The notes beneath the pieces were generated by a model, which did not search any database, was not told where the DNA came from, and saw only the letters and a program-made list of their open reading frames with translations. The position numbers were made by a program, and so were the translations under genes. Below, in pieces: positions 9,780 through 18,042 of a stretch of DNA of 64,000 nt. The stretch's first letter is position 1, and each line of letters opens with the position of its first letter. Source of the stretch: Streptomyces rubrogriseus (GTDB lineage: Bacteria; Actinomycetota; Actinomycetes; Streptomycetales; Streptomycetaceae); the NCBI RefSeq assembly GCF_027947575.1, contig NZ_CP116256.1:7502001-7566000 (forward strand). Direction: 5' to 3'.

Positions 9780-11823
9780 CCGAGCCGTACGCCGTCCCGG
9801 TCCCCAGGGGGTACCGGGTGGGCGTCTGGGAGGTGCACGCCCCGATCGCGACCGGCGCCTTCGGCAGCGTGTACGCGGCGCGCCGCACCAACGGGGACGA
9901 CGACACGAAGGCCTCTCCGGCACGGCCCGGCGGGGACGGTACGGGGCACCGCCCTGGCAGGCCCGGCACGACCGGCGCGGACGGCACCGGCATCCACACC
10001 CCGAGCCGCGCACAGACCAGCGCGGCCCACCCGGCCGAGGGCGGCACGGACGGCCCGGGGCGTACGGGCGGGGACGGCATGACCCGCCACCCGGGCCGGC
10101 CCGGCGCGGACGGCACCGGCACCGGCACCCCCAGCCGCGCACAGACCGGTGCGGCCCACCCGGCCGAGGGCGGCACGGACGGCCCGGGGCGTACGGGCGG
10201 GGACGGCGCGACCCGCCGCCCGGGGGACCCGGTGCGGACGGCACCGGCGCCCGCACCCCGAGCCGCGCGCACAGCGGCGCGGTGCACCCGGCCGAGGGCG
10301 GCACGGACGGCACGGGGCGCATGGGCGGGGACGGCGCGACCCGCCCCGGTGCGGACGGCACCGGGCGCGGTGGCGGGGCGGGCGGGGAGGTTCCCGACAC
10401 CGTCGCGCTGAAGTTCCTGCCCACCGGCACCGGCACCCCGCGGCAGCTGGCCCACCTGCGGGACCTGGTCGAGCGCGAGGTCGAGTTGCTGCGCCGGCTG
10501 CGGCAGCCCCGGCTGATCCGGATGTACGAGACCCTCACCGTCGACGACCCCGCCCACCCCCGGCTCGACGGCGCCACCGTCCTCGTCCTGGAGCGGGCCG
10601 AGGGCTCGCTGTCCGCCCTGCTCGCCGCCACGCCCCGCCCGCCGGCCGGACCCGCGCTGCTCACGCAGGTCTGCGAGGGCCTGCAGCAACTGCACCGCGC
10701 GGGCTGGGTGCACGGCGACCTCAAACCGGCCAACGTGCTGCTGATGGCGGACGATACGGCCCGGCTCGCCGACTTCAACATGGCCGCCGAGCTGGAGGGC
10801 ACCCACGCCTACACGCCCGCCTTCTCCACCCCGGACTACACGCCCCCCGAGCTGCTGTGGTCCGAGATCGGCGAACGGGGCCGCCGGATCCGCCCCTCCG
10901 CCGACGTGTGGGCCTTCGGCGTCCTGGCCCACCTGGTGCTCACGGGTTCCTTCCCGCTGCCCGGCGGCACCCCCACGGCCCGCCGCGACGCCGCCGTCGC
11001 GTACGCCCGGGGCGGCCACGAGCTGCGCCTGTCCCCCGAACTCCCCCCGGGGTGGCGGGAGATCGTGCGGGCCTGCCTGACCCGTACGCACGCCGACCGG
11101 ATCGGCACCGACGCCCTGCTGCGCCGCGTGACGGGTACGACGGGGGACGTGACCGGCAGGGCGGGGTTCTCGCTGCGGACCCGCGCACGCCCCCGGCGCA
11201 GGATCCTGACCGCCGTGGCCGCCGGCCTCCTCGCCCTCGCCGCGCTCGGCTACGGCGTCGCCCGCTGGGCCGGTGACGGCCGGGAGTCAGCCGCGGGCCC
11301 GCGCCCCGGCGGCACCGCGAGCGTCGCCGCCGCCTCCTACGGGGCGGCCGAACTGCGCACCGACCGGGACGTGCCGCCCGCCTACCGGCTGCTGATCGTG
11401 GAGACGGCGCACGACTGCGACCGCGAGGAGGTCAGCCCGGCCCTGATCGCGGCCATGCTGAAGGTCGAGAGCGACTTCGACCCGGATCTCGCCGACCCGG
11501 CCAAGGACGAGTACGGCATCGCCCGCTGGACGCCGAGCGTGCTGCGCTGGTGGATGAACGAGGACGGCACACCGGGCGAGACCGTGCCGCAGCCTCCGTT
11601 CCCGCCCGCCGAGTCCGTTCCGGCGATGGGCCGTTACCTGTGCTGGATCACACCCCGTCTCGACGCCGGCCTGCCGGGCGACCGCAGCGTGCTGGTCGCC
11701 GTGGCGTACCGGACGTCGTACCGGAAGGTGAACGACGCGGGCGGTGTTCCCCCGAAGTACCGCGACTACGCCGACCGCGTCGCTCACCACCTCAAGGAGT
11801 ACACGCCCCGGCGGGGGAAGTGA
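9776..11823 (+). pseudogene. Ser/Thr kinase with C-terminal lytic-transglycosylase-like domain (copy 1), frameshifted
   Basis: ATG 9776 (MTEPYAVPVPRGYRVG) opens the kinase N-lobe with the Gly-rich loop ATGAFGSVYAA. A long tandem-repeat insert follows, then in another frame the catalytic Lys (VALKFLPTG), HGDLKPANVLL and ADFNMAAEL, which is DFN not DFG. After the kinase come a membrane helix (ILTAVAAGLLALAALGYGVA) and an external domain with ALIAAMLKVESDFDP and YGIARWTP, resembling SLT-type lytic transglycosylases (candidate catalytic Glu in VESDF). The span is 2048 nt, one base short of a multiple of three: the third repeat copy is 128 instead of 129 nt from the second, with one G missing at the G5 run 10222-10226. 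Restoring it gives one protein of about 682 aa. Coupled (ATGA) to the FHA gene. Confidence 0.75.
9937..10380 (+). repeat. 129-bp tandem repeat inside kinase copy 1
   Basis: The marker AGCCGCGCACAGACC recurs at 10004 and 10133, and in degenerate form at 10261; a shorter fourth unit follows. One unit encodes about 43 residues rich in Gly, Thr, Asp and Pro (TPSRAQTGAAHPAEGGTDG ... GRTGGDG). The repeat sits between the Gly-rich loop and the catalytic Lys of the kinase, where copy 2 has only about 25 residues. Confidence 0.85.
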
Positions 11824-11824
11824 C

Positions 11825-11840
11825 CCTGGGAGTTCCCAGG
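11825..11840 (+). terminator. Short inverted repeat just after kinase copy 1
   Basis: CCTGGGA-GT-TCCCAGG begins 2 nt after the kinase stop. A weak terminator or a processing site is possible. Confidence 0.3.
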
Positions 11841-11921
11841 TTCCGCACGGCGGGCCCCTGGGGGCACGGTGTGAGCACACCGCCTCGGCGGTACGACACC
11901 GACGTTCACGGGGGAACGACA

Positions 11922-12392
11922 ATGAACATCGTCAAGCCCGCAGTACTCCTTCTCGCGGCCACCGCCCTGGCCGCCGGCTCCACGGCCGCGGCCACGGCCG
12001 CCGACAGCCCGGGCGGCACCCGGGTGACCAGCCTCCAGCAGACGGCCGACCGGGTACTGGCCGACAGCCCGAAGCCCCTGCGCGTGACCGCCGGCGCGGT
12101 CGAGTACGAGGGCCTCACCGTGACCGACGCGCCCGTGACCAAGGGCGCCCAGGACCTGGCCTGCGACTACGGCCACCTCTGCATGGTCGTCAAGGGCACG
12201 AAGTTCGACTTCTACAAGTGCCAGACCTGGAACCTCACCAACTGGACCGGCGACGGCCCGTTCACCAACAACCAGACGCGCGGCACGGTCGCCAAGTTCT
12301 TCAACAGGGACGGCAGCGTCCGCTGGACGTCGACGGCCTACCAGGCGGGCACCGCGTCCTGGGACCCGATCTGGTCGCTGCGCCCCTGCTGA
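11922..12392 (+). CDS. Secreted peptidase inhibitor family I36-like protein
   Basis: 156 aa. A Sec signal peptide (KPAVLLLAATALAAGSTAAATA, cleaved near 28-30) precedes a small Cys-containing domain with CDYGHLCMV, FYKCQTW and the C-terminal SLRPC. The Cys spacing and the aromatic/Asn-rich C-terminus (NLTNWTGDGPFTNNQTRG) resemble the I36 (SMI-like) metalloproteinase inhibitors of Streptomyces. ATG 11922 has GGGGAA upstream. Lying between two kinase cassettes whose products carry peptidoglycan-type external domains, it may act in the same envelope compartment; a link to them is only positional. Confidence 0.65.
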   Translation: MNIVKPAVLLLAATALAAGSTAAATAADSPGGTRVTSLQQTADRVLADSPKPLRVTAGAVEYEGLTVTDAPVTKGAQDLACDYGHLCMVVKGTKFDFYKCQTWNLTNWTGDGPFTNNQTRGTVAKFFNRDGSVRWTSTAYQAGTASWDPIWSLRPC

Positions 12393-12414
12393 TCCCCCCA
12401 CGGGTCCGCCACCG

Positions 12415-12458
12415 CGGCGGCTCCCGGTTCCCTCCGCGGAGGGGGCCGGGGGCCGCCG
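12415..12458 (+). terminator. Terminator after the I36-like gene
   Basis: A 13-nt arm (12415-12427) pairs with 12446-12458 with one mismatch; the loop holds its own palindrome CCCTCCGCGGAGGG, giving a long stacked hairpin 22 nt past the stop. Confidence 0.65.
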
Positions 12459-12601
12459 TTTCGCCGTCCGCACGGCCCCCGGACCGCCGACCCGCCGCGG
12501 CGTCGGAATGCTTGGGTTCCCCTCGCCTCTGCGCCGTAGGCTCCCCCCGTTGGACTGGGGAAGGTTGACCCCGAGGGGAATCGGGGGAGGGGGACGACTC
12601 C

Positions 12602-13342
12602 ATGTACAGCATCATCGTCGTGCCGCCGTCGTGCGGCAGCGTCGCCGAACAGCTGAGGATCGGCACGGGCGAGCGCATCGAGTTCGGCCGGGCGGAATCC
12701 GGCGGCGGGCTCACCATCGCGCACGCGGGCGTGCCGAGGCTCGCCGGGGAGATCGCGGCGCACCGGACGTTCTGGCTGCTGAGCAACCTCAGCGAGGACC
12801 AGACCTACGTGGTGGAGAACCCGGAGGGCGCGGGCGAGCACGTCAAGGTCGCGCCGGGCCGGGTGGACGCGCCGGTGCCGTTCGAGCTGTCCCGGGTGAC
12901 CCTGCCCGCCGCCGGGGACCTGCTCAGCTTCGACGTCTGGGCGCCGCGGCACGCCTTCCGCAGCGTCGACCGCCGGGCGCTGGACGGGGCCGGCACCGTA
13001 CCGGCGTTCGCCCTGGACCGCACCAAGCGGTACTTCGCGGTCCTGGCCGCCCTGTGCGAACGGCGCCTGCGCGGGGAGCCCCGGGCGCCGCTGCCCGCGG
13101 TCGAGGAGATCGTGGAGCGACTGCGGCCGAGCTGGCCCAAGGTCAGCCGTTCCGCCGTGTACTGGAACATCGACTACCTGGCCGTGAAGCTGCGGCTGAG
13201 ACCCGGTCCCGAGGCGGCCGGACCGGGGCAGCGCACGCACGGCAAGAAGGAGTCCCTGGCCTCCCTCGCCCTCCGCTTCGACCTGGTCCGCGAGGACGAC
13301 CTGCTGGTGCTGGCGCCGGTGGCGAGCAGGGCGGAGCGGTGA
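12602..13342 (+). CDS. FHA-like domain protein, partner of the following kinase (copy 2)
   Basis: 246 aa, colinear with the 9033 protein from MYSIIVVPP to the final LALRFDLVREDDL block. The FHA-like part shows EFGRAESGG, HAGVPRLAGEIA and FWLLSNLS. The two differ mainly in a short loop at about 130. ATG 12602 follows a GGGGGAGGGGGA tract 8 nt upstream. The stop overlaps the kinase GTG by 4 nt. The duplication of gene pair and spacing indicates a tandem cassette duplication with the I36 gene caught between. Confidence 0.75.
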   Translation: MYSIIVVPPSCGSVAEQLRIGTGERIEFGRAESGGGLTIAHAGVPRLAGEIAAHRTFWLLSNLSEDQTYVVENPEGAGEHVKVAPGRVDAPVPFELSRVTLPAAGDLLSFDVWAPRHAFRSVDRRALDGAGTVPAFALDRTKRYFAVLAALCERRLRGEPRAPLPAVEEIVERLRPSWPKVSRSAVYWNIDYLAVKLRLRPGPEAAGPGQRTHGKKESLASLALRFDLVREDDLLVLAPVASRAER

Positions 13343-14697
13343 GCGGGCGGCCGTACGCGGTCCCGGTGCCGAAGGGCTACCGGGTCGGGCCGTGGGAGGT
13401 GCGCGAGCCGGTCGCCTCCGGCGCCTTCGCCACCGTCTACGAGGCGGTCCGCGACGCCTCCGAGGGGCCGGACAGCACCTTGGACGCCGGTGAGCAGCCG
13501 AGGCGGGCGGCGCTGAAGTTCCTGCCCACCGGCACCCGCACCCCGCGCCAGCTGCATCACCTGCGCGATCTGGCCGAACGCGAGGTGCAGTTGCTGCGGC
13601 GGCTGCGCTCACCCCGGCTGATCCGGATGTACGACACGCTGACGGTCGACGACCCGGACCACCCGGAGCTGGACGGCGCGACCGTCCTGGTGCTGGAGCG
13701 GGCCGAGGGCTCCCTGGACGCGGTGCTGGCCAGGGAGCCGGCCCCGGAGTCCGGGCCGGCCCTGCTCGCCCAGATCTGCGAGGGCCTGCACCAGCTGCAC
13801 CGCGCGGGCTGGGTGCACGGCGACCTCAAACCGGCCAACGTGCTGCTGATGGCGGACGGTACGGCCCGGCTCGCCGACTTCAACATGGCCGCCGAGCTGG
13901 AGGGCACCCACGCCTACACGCCCGCCTTCGCCACCCCGGACTACACCCCGCCCGAACTCCTGTGGCCCGAGGTCGACGAGCGCGGCACGCGCATCCGCCC
14001 GTCGGCCGACGTGTGGGCCTTCGGCGTCCTCGCGCACGTCGTCCTGACCGGTGCCTTCCCGCTGCCCGGCGGCACCTCGGAGGCACGCTCCGACGCGGCG
14101 ATGCGCTACACCCGCGGCCGCGAGGAACTGCGCCTGTCCCCCGCCCTGTCCGACGCCTGGCGGGACATCCTGCGGGACTGCCTGGCCCCGACCCACGCGG
14201 AACGCACCACCGACACCGCCGCGCTGCTGCGCCGGGTGGAGGAGGCTGCGGGCGCCTCCCGCTCGCCCCGGCTGCCGAGGCTGCGGCCGCGCCGGTGGCG
14301 ACGCCCGGTCCTGGCGGCGGCGCTGGCGGGGGCCGTGGTGGGCACGGCGAGCCTCGTCTACACCACCCCGTGGGAACCGGAACCCGCCGCCGCGGCCCCG
14401 CCCACCTGCGAGAAGCCGGTGGTGTACGAGGATGCCGACGGCCGCGGCTACCAGGCGGGCCACAGCGGCACCTGGGACTTCACCATCGCGCGGGGCGACG
14501 GCGGAAGCCAGGTCAGGGAGTTGCAGTGCCTGCTCCGGTACCTGCACGGCATCACGGCGGTGGGCGAGGTCGACGGCGACTTCGGCCCGATGACCCAGGG
14601 CGCGGTCGTCACCTTCCAGGAACGCGCGGGCCTGGACGCGGACGGGATCGTGGGTCCGGCCACCTGGCGGGCGCTGCGCGAGGCCGACGAGGCATGA
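13339..14697 (+). CDS. Ser/Thr kinase with C-terminal peptidoglycan-binding domain (copy 2)
   Basis: 452 aa, intact. Kinase part about 15-285: Gly-rich loop ASGAFATVYEA, catalytic Lys in ALKFLPTG, HGDLKPANVLL (about 160; HGD instead of HRD) and ADFNMAAEL (DFN in place of DFG; the metal-binding Asp is kept), then TPPELL and DVWAFGVLAH. A membrane helix (PVLAAALAGAVVGTASLVY, about 320-338) leads to an external PG_binding_1-like module (VRELQCLLRYLHGI ... GDFGPMTQGAVVTFQ ... DGIVGPATWRAL). GTG 13339 overlaps the FHA stop. The layout suggests a sensor kinase touching the wall; HGD and DFN make its activity worth testing. Confidence 0.85.
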   Translation: MSGRPYAVPVPKGYRVGPWEVREPVASGAFATVYEAVRDASEGPDSTLDAGEQPRRAALKFLPTGTRTPRQLHHLRDLAEREVQLLRRLRSPRLIRMYDTLTVDDPDHPELDGATVLVLERAEGSLDAVLAREPAPESGPALLAQICEGLHQLHRAGWVHGDLKPANVLLMADGTARLADFNMAAELEGTHAYTPAFATPDYTPPELLWPEVDERGTRIRPSADVWAFGVLAHVVLTGAFPLPGGTSEARSDAAMRYTRGREELRLSPALSDAWRDILRDCLAPTHAERTTDTAALLRRVEEAAGASRSPRLPRLRPRRWRRPVLAAALAGAVVGTASLVYTTPWEPEPAAAAPPTCEKPVVYEDADGRGYQAGHSGTWDFTIARGDGGSQVRELQCLLRYLHGITAVGEVDGDFGPMTQGAVVTFQERAGLDADGIVGPATWRALREADEA

Positions 14698-14753
14698 TGT
14701 CCGGCGCCGACGGCCGACCGCGGGCGCGGGCGCGGTGGCCGTAGCCCGACTGC

Positions 14754-14781
14754 CGCCGGTCGCCGGTCGCCGGTCGCCGGT
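14754..14781. repeat. 7-bp tandem repeat (CGCCGGT), four copies
   Basis: Four perfect head-to-tail copies in the 211-nt gap between kinase copy 2 and the DUF1906 gene. The rest of the gap shows only a weak GGGGG ribosome binding site before 14909. Confidence 0.8.
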
Positions 14782-14908
14782 CGCCGTCGGCGCGTCGAGG
14801 GCACCCTGCATCTTTCGAGGTTCCCGGTGTCCCCCTCCTGAGCGATGGTCTGGCAGCGGGGTCGTGGCGCCCCTCTGGTCTCGGACGAATCCAACGGGGG
14901 CATCTCGT

Positions 14909-17329
14909 ATGAACGATCCCAATGTGCGGGCGGCGCAGGAATGGGTGAACGCGACGTACGACGGCGTGGCCCAGGGCTACGTCCGCTGCGCCGAGGACGG
15001 CAGCACCGGCTGGCAGACGGTGCTCAGCCTCACTCAGGGACTCCAGCACGAGCTGGGGATCTCGCCGACCGTGCAGAACTTCGGTCCCGGCACGTTCGAC
15101 GCGCTGGTGGCGCGCGGCGGCATCCGTCCCACCGAGACCAACACCGACCTGATCCGCATCGTCAACTACGCGCTGTGGTGCAAGGGGTACTACGGCGCCG
15201 CCTCGGCAGGCCGGTGGACCTCCGTGACCACCGACTCCATGAACGACCTGATCGGCGACGCGGGTCTGGCGTCGGCCGCCGACGTGTCCAACATCCCCAC
15301 CAGGTTGCTGGCGCAGATCGTCAAGGCGTTGCTGCGCATGGACCAGTTCCGGCGGGTGCCCGGCGGTACCACGGAGATCCAGGAGTTCCAGCGCCACCTG
15401 AACCTGACCTACGTGTACGGCGAGGACATCACCACCATGGACCTCAGTCCGTGCGACGGCGTCTACTCGCGCGACGTGCAGCAGGCCGTGATGAAGGCCC
15501 TCCAGTTCGAGATCGGCATCGAACGGTCGGAGATCGGCGGGTACTTCGGCTCCAACACCAAGGCGAGGCTCAAGGAGCAGCCCACCCTCGGCACGGGAAG
15601 CGACGGCGCCCTGGTCCACCTGTTCACGGCCCTGTGCGTCTTCAACTCGCCGGTCCTGGAGAACGGCGCCGCGATCCCGACGGCCGTCCGCAGCACCTAC
15701 ACCGACGCCACCGAGGAGTTCGTCCGCGCCTTCCAGAGGTTCAGCCAGCTCACCGTGACCGGCAAGTCGGACTACGACACCTGGGCCCAGCTCCTCGTCT
15801 CCACCGGCAACGAGTACCGCGACACCACCGCGTGCGACGAGGCGGCGCCGCTCACCTTCGCCCGCGCGCAGGCACTCGGCAACGCCGGGTACCGGATCGT
15901 GGGCCGTTACCTCGACGAGCACCTCGACCCGGGCGACGACGGCTATCTGGGCAAGGCGCTGACCAGTACCGAGCTGAGCGACATCGTCCGCGGCGGCCTG
16001 GGCGTGTACCCGATCTTCCAGTGGAACGGCACGACGAGGGCCAACTTCACCTACGACAAGGGCTTCGAGCAGGGCGGCGTGGCCGAGACGCGGGCACGGG
16101 AGTTCGGTTTCGGCCGTGGTACCTGCATCTACTTCGCCGTGGACTTCGACGCGACGCAGGCCGACATCGACGCGGCCGTCCTCGACTACTTCCGGGGCGT
16201 GCGCGCGGCCCTCGGCCGGACGAACCGCTACACCTTCGGTGTCTACGGTTCCCGGAACGTGTGCCGCAACGTCTCCAACCGCGTCGGAGCCACCTGGTCC
16301 TTCGTGTCCGGCCTCTCCTGGGGGTTCTCCGGCAACCTCGGGTTCCCGCTGCCCGCGAACTGGTCGTTCAACCAGATCCGCAACGGCACCTTCAGCTACG
16401 GCAGCGGAAGTTTCGGCGAGGCCTGGGAGATCGACCGGAACGTGTGGCGCCGCGGCTCCGATCCCGGCACGACCGTGCTCAATCCCGCCCGATCGCCCGC
16501 ACAGGACTTCATCGACCTCGTCCAGCGCCTCTTCACGGCCGCCCTGGAGTACGACGCGGGGGCGGACCCCGCCAGACTCGTCTGCCAGTTCTTCCGGCAG
16601 GAGCAGTACAACGGCCCCGACTGGCGGCTGTCCCTCGGGGCGGTCGACCAGGGATGGACGGCGGCACTGGCGGAGCAGGGACTGACACTCACCGGACGGA
16701 GGAACCTCACCGATCCGGTGACCGGGACGTCCGTCGGTACGGAGCACCTCATGGCGACGCTGGAGATGTGCCTCGAGTACTCCTCGACGACCGATCTCGT
16801 GTCGCTGGGGGACGGTGGCGGCTGGGCCGGTGACCTCGTGACGTTCTACGGGGACTGGCGCGAGAACAAGGACCGGTACCCGAACCCCATGCTCTTCGCC
16901 CAGGACTACCTCGGAAAGCGTGACGCCGCGTCCCACTTCTCCAACGACCAGTGGATCCAGGACGCCGACGGGTTCAACATCATGCGGCTCATGCGGACGG
17001 AGTCGCTCGGTCTCCCCGCTGCCGTCGCCCGTTACTACGGCACCGACAGCCCGGGCGCCGGCGACCGGGTCTGCCAGCGGCGGTACACGCTCTTCTACGC
17101 CGACCGTTTCGACAGCAGCAGTTCGACGACGCAGACCCTGGCCAGGAACCTGCTGCTGGGGAGGAACTCCGACATCGCGGTGATCGCGGGAACGTGGTTC
17201 CTGATCAGCGGTGTCAGCCTCGATGCGGCGGACCGTCCGGAGAACATCGACCCGGCCCAGCTCAGCAACTTCGTGCTCGCGTACGCCTGGGAGCTCCAGG
17301 AACGCGTCGAGGCCGAGGAAGGCAAGTGA
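14909..17329 (+). CDS. DUF1906 (Rv2525c-like glycoside-hydrolase-fold) protein with N-terminal peptidoglycan-binding-like repeats
   Basis: 806 aa, starting at ATG 14909 (MNDPNVRAAQEWVNATYDGV). The first 300 residues contain repeated modules with PG-binding flavour (AQEWVNATYDGV, IQEFQRHLNLTYVYG ... DGVYSRDVQQAVMKALQ, TEEFVRAFQRFSQL...). Residues about 310-510 form the DUF1906 domain: FARAQALGNAGYRIVGRYL, GLGVYPIFQWNG, GRGTCIYFAVDFDA, YTFGVYGSRNVC, EAWEIDRNVWRRG. The last 280 residues are unassigned. No signal peptide is visible, so export would need a non-classical route. It precedes the Tat-exported M15-like gene by 1 nt. Enzymatic activity of DUF1906 is not firmly established. Confidence 0.75.
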   Translation: MNDPNVRAAQEWVNATYDGVAQGYVRCAEDGSTGWQTVLSLTQGLQHELGISPTVQNFGPGTFDALVARGGIRPTETNTDLIRIVNYALWCKGYYGAASAGRWTSVTTDSMNDLIGDAGLASAADVSNIPTRLLAQIVKALLRMDQFRRVPGGTTEIQEFQRHLNLTYVYGEDITTMDLSPCDGVYSRDVQQAVMKALQFEIGIERSEIGGYFGSNTKARLKEQPTLGTGSDGALVHLFTALCVFNSPVLENGAAIPTAVRSTYTDATEEFVRAFQRFSQLTVTGKSDYDTWAQLLVSTGNEYRDTTACDEAAPLTFARAQALGNAGYRIVGRYLDEHLDPGDDGYLGKALTSTELSDIVRGGLGVYPIFQWNGTTRANFTYDKGFEQGGVAETRAREFGFGRGTCIYFAVDFDATQADIDAAVLDYFRGVRAALGRTNRYTFGVYGSRNVCRNVSNRVGATWSFVSGLSWGFSGNLGFPLPANWSFNQIRNGTFSYGSGSFGEAWEIDRNVWRRGSDPGTTVLNPARSPAQDFIDLVQRLFTAALEYDAGADPARLVCQFFRQEQYNGPDWRLSLGAVDQGWTAALAEQGLTLTGRRNLTDPVTGTSVGTEHLMATLEMCLEYSSTTDLVSLGDGGGWAGDLVTFYGDWRENKDRYPNPMLFAQDYLGKRDAASHFSNDQWIQDADGFNIMRLMRTESLGLPAAVARYYGTDSPGAGDRVCQRRYTLFYADRFDSSSSTTQTLARNLLLGRNSDIAVIAGTWFLISGVSLDAADRPENIDPAQLSNFVLAYAWELQERVEAEEGK

Positions 17330-17330
17330 C

Positions 17331-17981
17331 ATGACACCGACCCGACGATCCGTACTGCTGTCCGTCGGCGCCGTGGGAGCGGGCACCGCGCTCGGTGGCG
17401 TCCTCACCGGCCCCGCGGCCGCGGCCGACGGCACATGGGACTCCCCACGCAGCGCCAACGGCTGGCCCATGGACCCCGACGCCGTCGGATCCTTCCGCGT
17501 CGAGGGATCCCCCGCGACCGTACGCCTGCACCGTGCCGCGGCCCCGGTCCTCCTGCACGTCGCCCGGCGCTGGCACTACGAGGTCATACCGTTGCGCGGC
17601 TCCCGGCACGTCCTGGGACACCGTACGGATCGAACCGTAGGGGCCGCGTACGAGTCGAACTACCTCTCCGGCAGCGCGATCGCCCTGCTCGGGGCGGGCG
17701 ACGGCCTCTGGCCGCACCAGGAGGCGATCGTCCGCGACATCCTCGCCGACTGCGGCGGCGTGGTGCGCTGGGGCACGGACCTCTCCCCCGCCGACGCGTG
17801 CCACTTCCAGATCGACGTCGGCCCGGACGCGCGGGCTCTCAGGCGGCTCACGGAGATCCTCCACGCCCGCTCCGTGCACCACAACGGCCCGCGCCCCGGC
17901 GCCGTGGAGGACCCGGCCACACCGGAACGCCGCGCCGGGGCACGCCGCCTGGCCAAGGCCCAGGCCGAGAACCGACGGTGA
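17331..17981 (+). CDS. Tat-exported M15-type peptidase-like protein lacking zinc ligands
   Basis: 216 aa. The N-terminus TRRSVLLSVGAVGAGTALGG is a twin-arginine signal. The body matches the order of M15C/VanY carboxypeptidases: HYEVIPLRGS, SNYLSGSAIAL (109-119) where the family has SNHxSGTAxDL, VVRWGTDLSPAD, and ACHFQID with the last His kept (158). The first His and the Asp that bind zinc are Tyr and Ala here, so the protein is probably not a functional metallopeptidase and may bind peptidoglycan instead. ATG 17331 follows the DUF1906 stop directly; the two form an operon. Confidence 0.7.
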   Translation: MTPTRRSVLLSVGAVGAGTALGGVLTGPAAAADGTWDSPRSANGWPMDPDAVGSFRVEGSPATVRLHRAAAPVLLHVARRWHYEVIPLRGSRHVLGHRTDRTVGAAYESNYLSGSAIALLGAGDGLWPHQEAIVRDILADCGGVVRWGTDLSPADACHFQIDVGPDARALRRLTEILHARSVHHNGPRPGAVEDPATPERRAGARRLAKAQAENRR

Positions 17982-17991
17982 CGGTGCGACC

Positions 17992-18033
17992 GGCCCCGGG
18001 GCCGTGGGCGGCGTGCGCCCACGGCCCGGGGCC
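17992..18033. terminator. Bidirectional terminator between the M15-like gene and purH
   Basis: 17992-18010 pairs with 18016-18033 (about 18 bp, one bulge) around a 5-nt loop, between two convergent stop codons (17981 and 18043). Confidence 0.8.
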
Positions 18034-18042
18034 TGGTCCGGC

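Noticed and set aside
9937..10380. Possible CRISPR-like array
   Set aside because: Repeats are 129 bp, directly adjacent and in frame with a kinase gene, without spacers.
14609..17470. 953-aa minus-strand frame opposite the DUF1906 gene
   Set aside because: No start, ribosome binding site or recognisable domain; the plus strand carries DUF1906 and Tat-signal proteins with coherent motifs.
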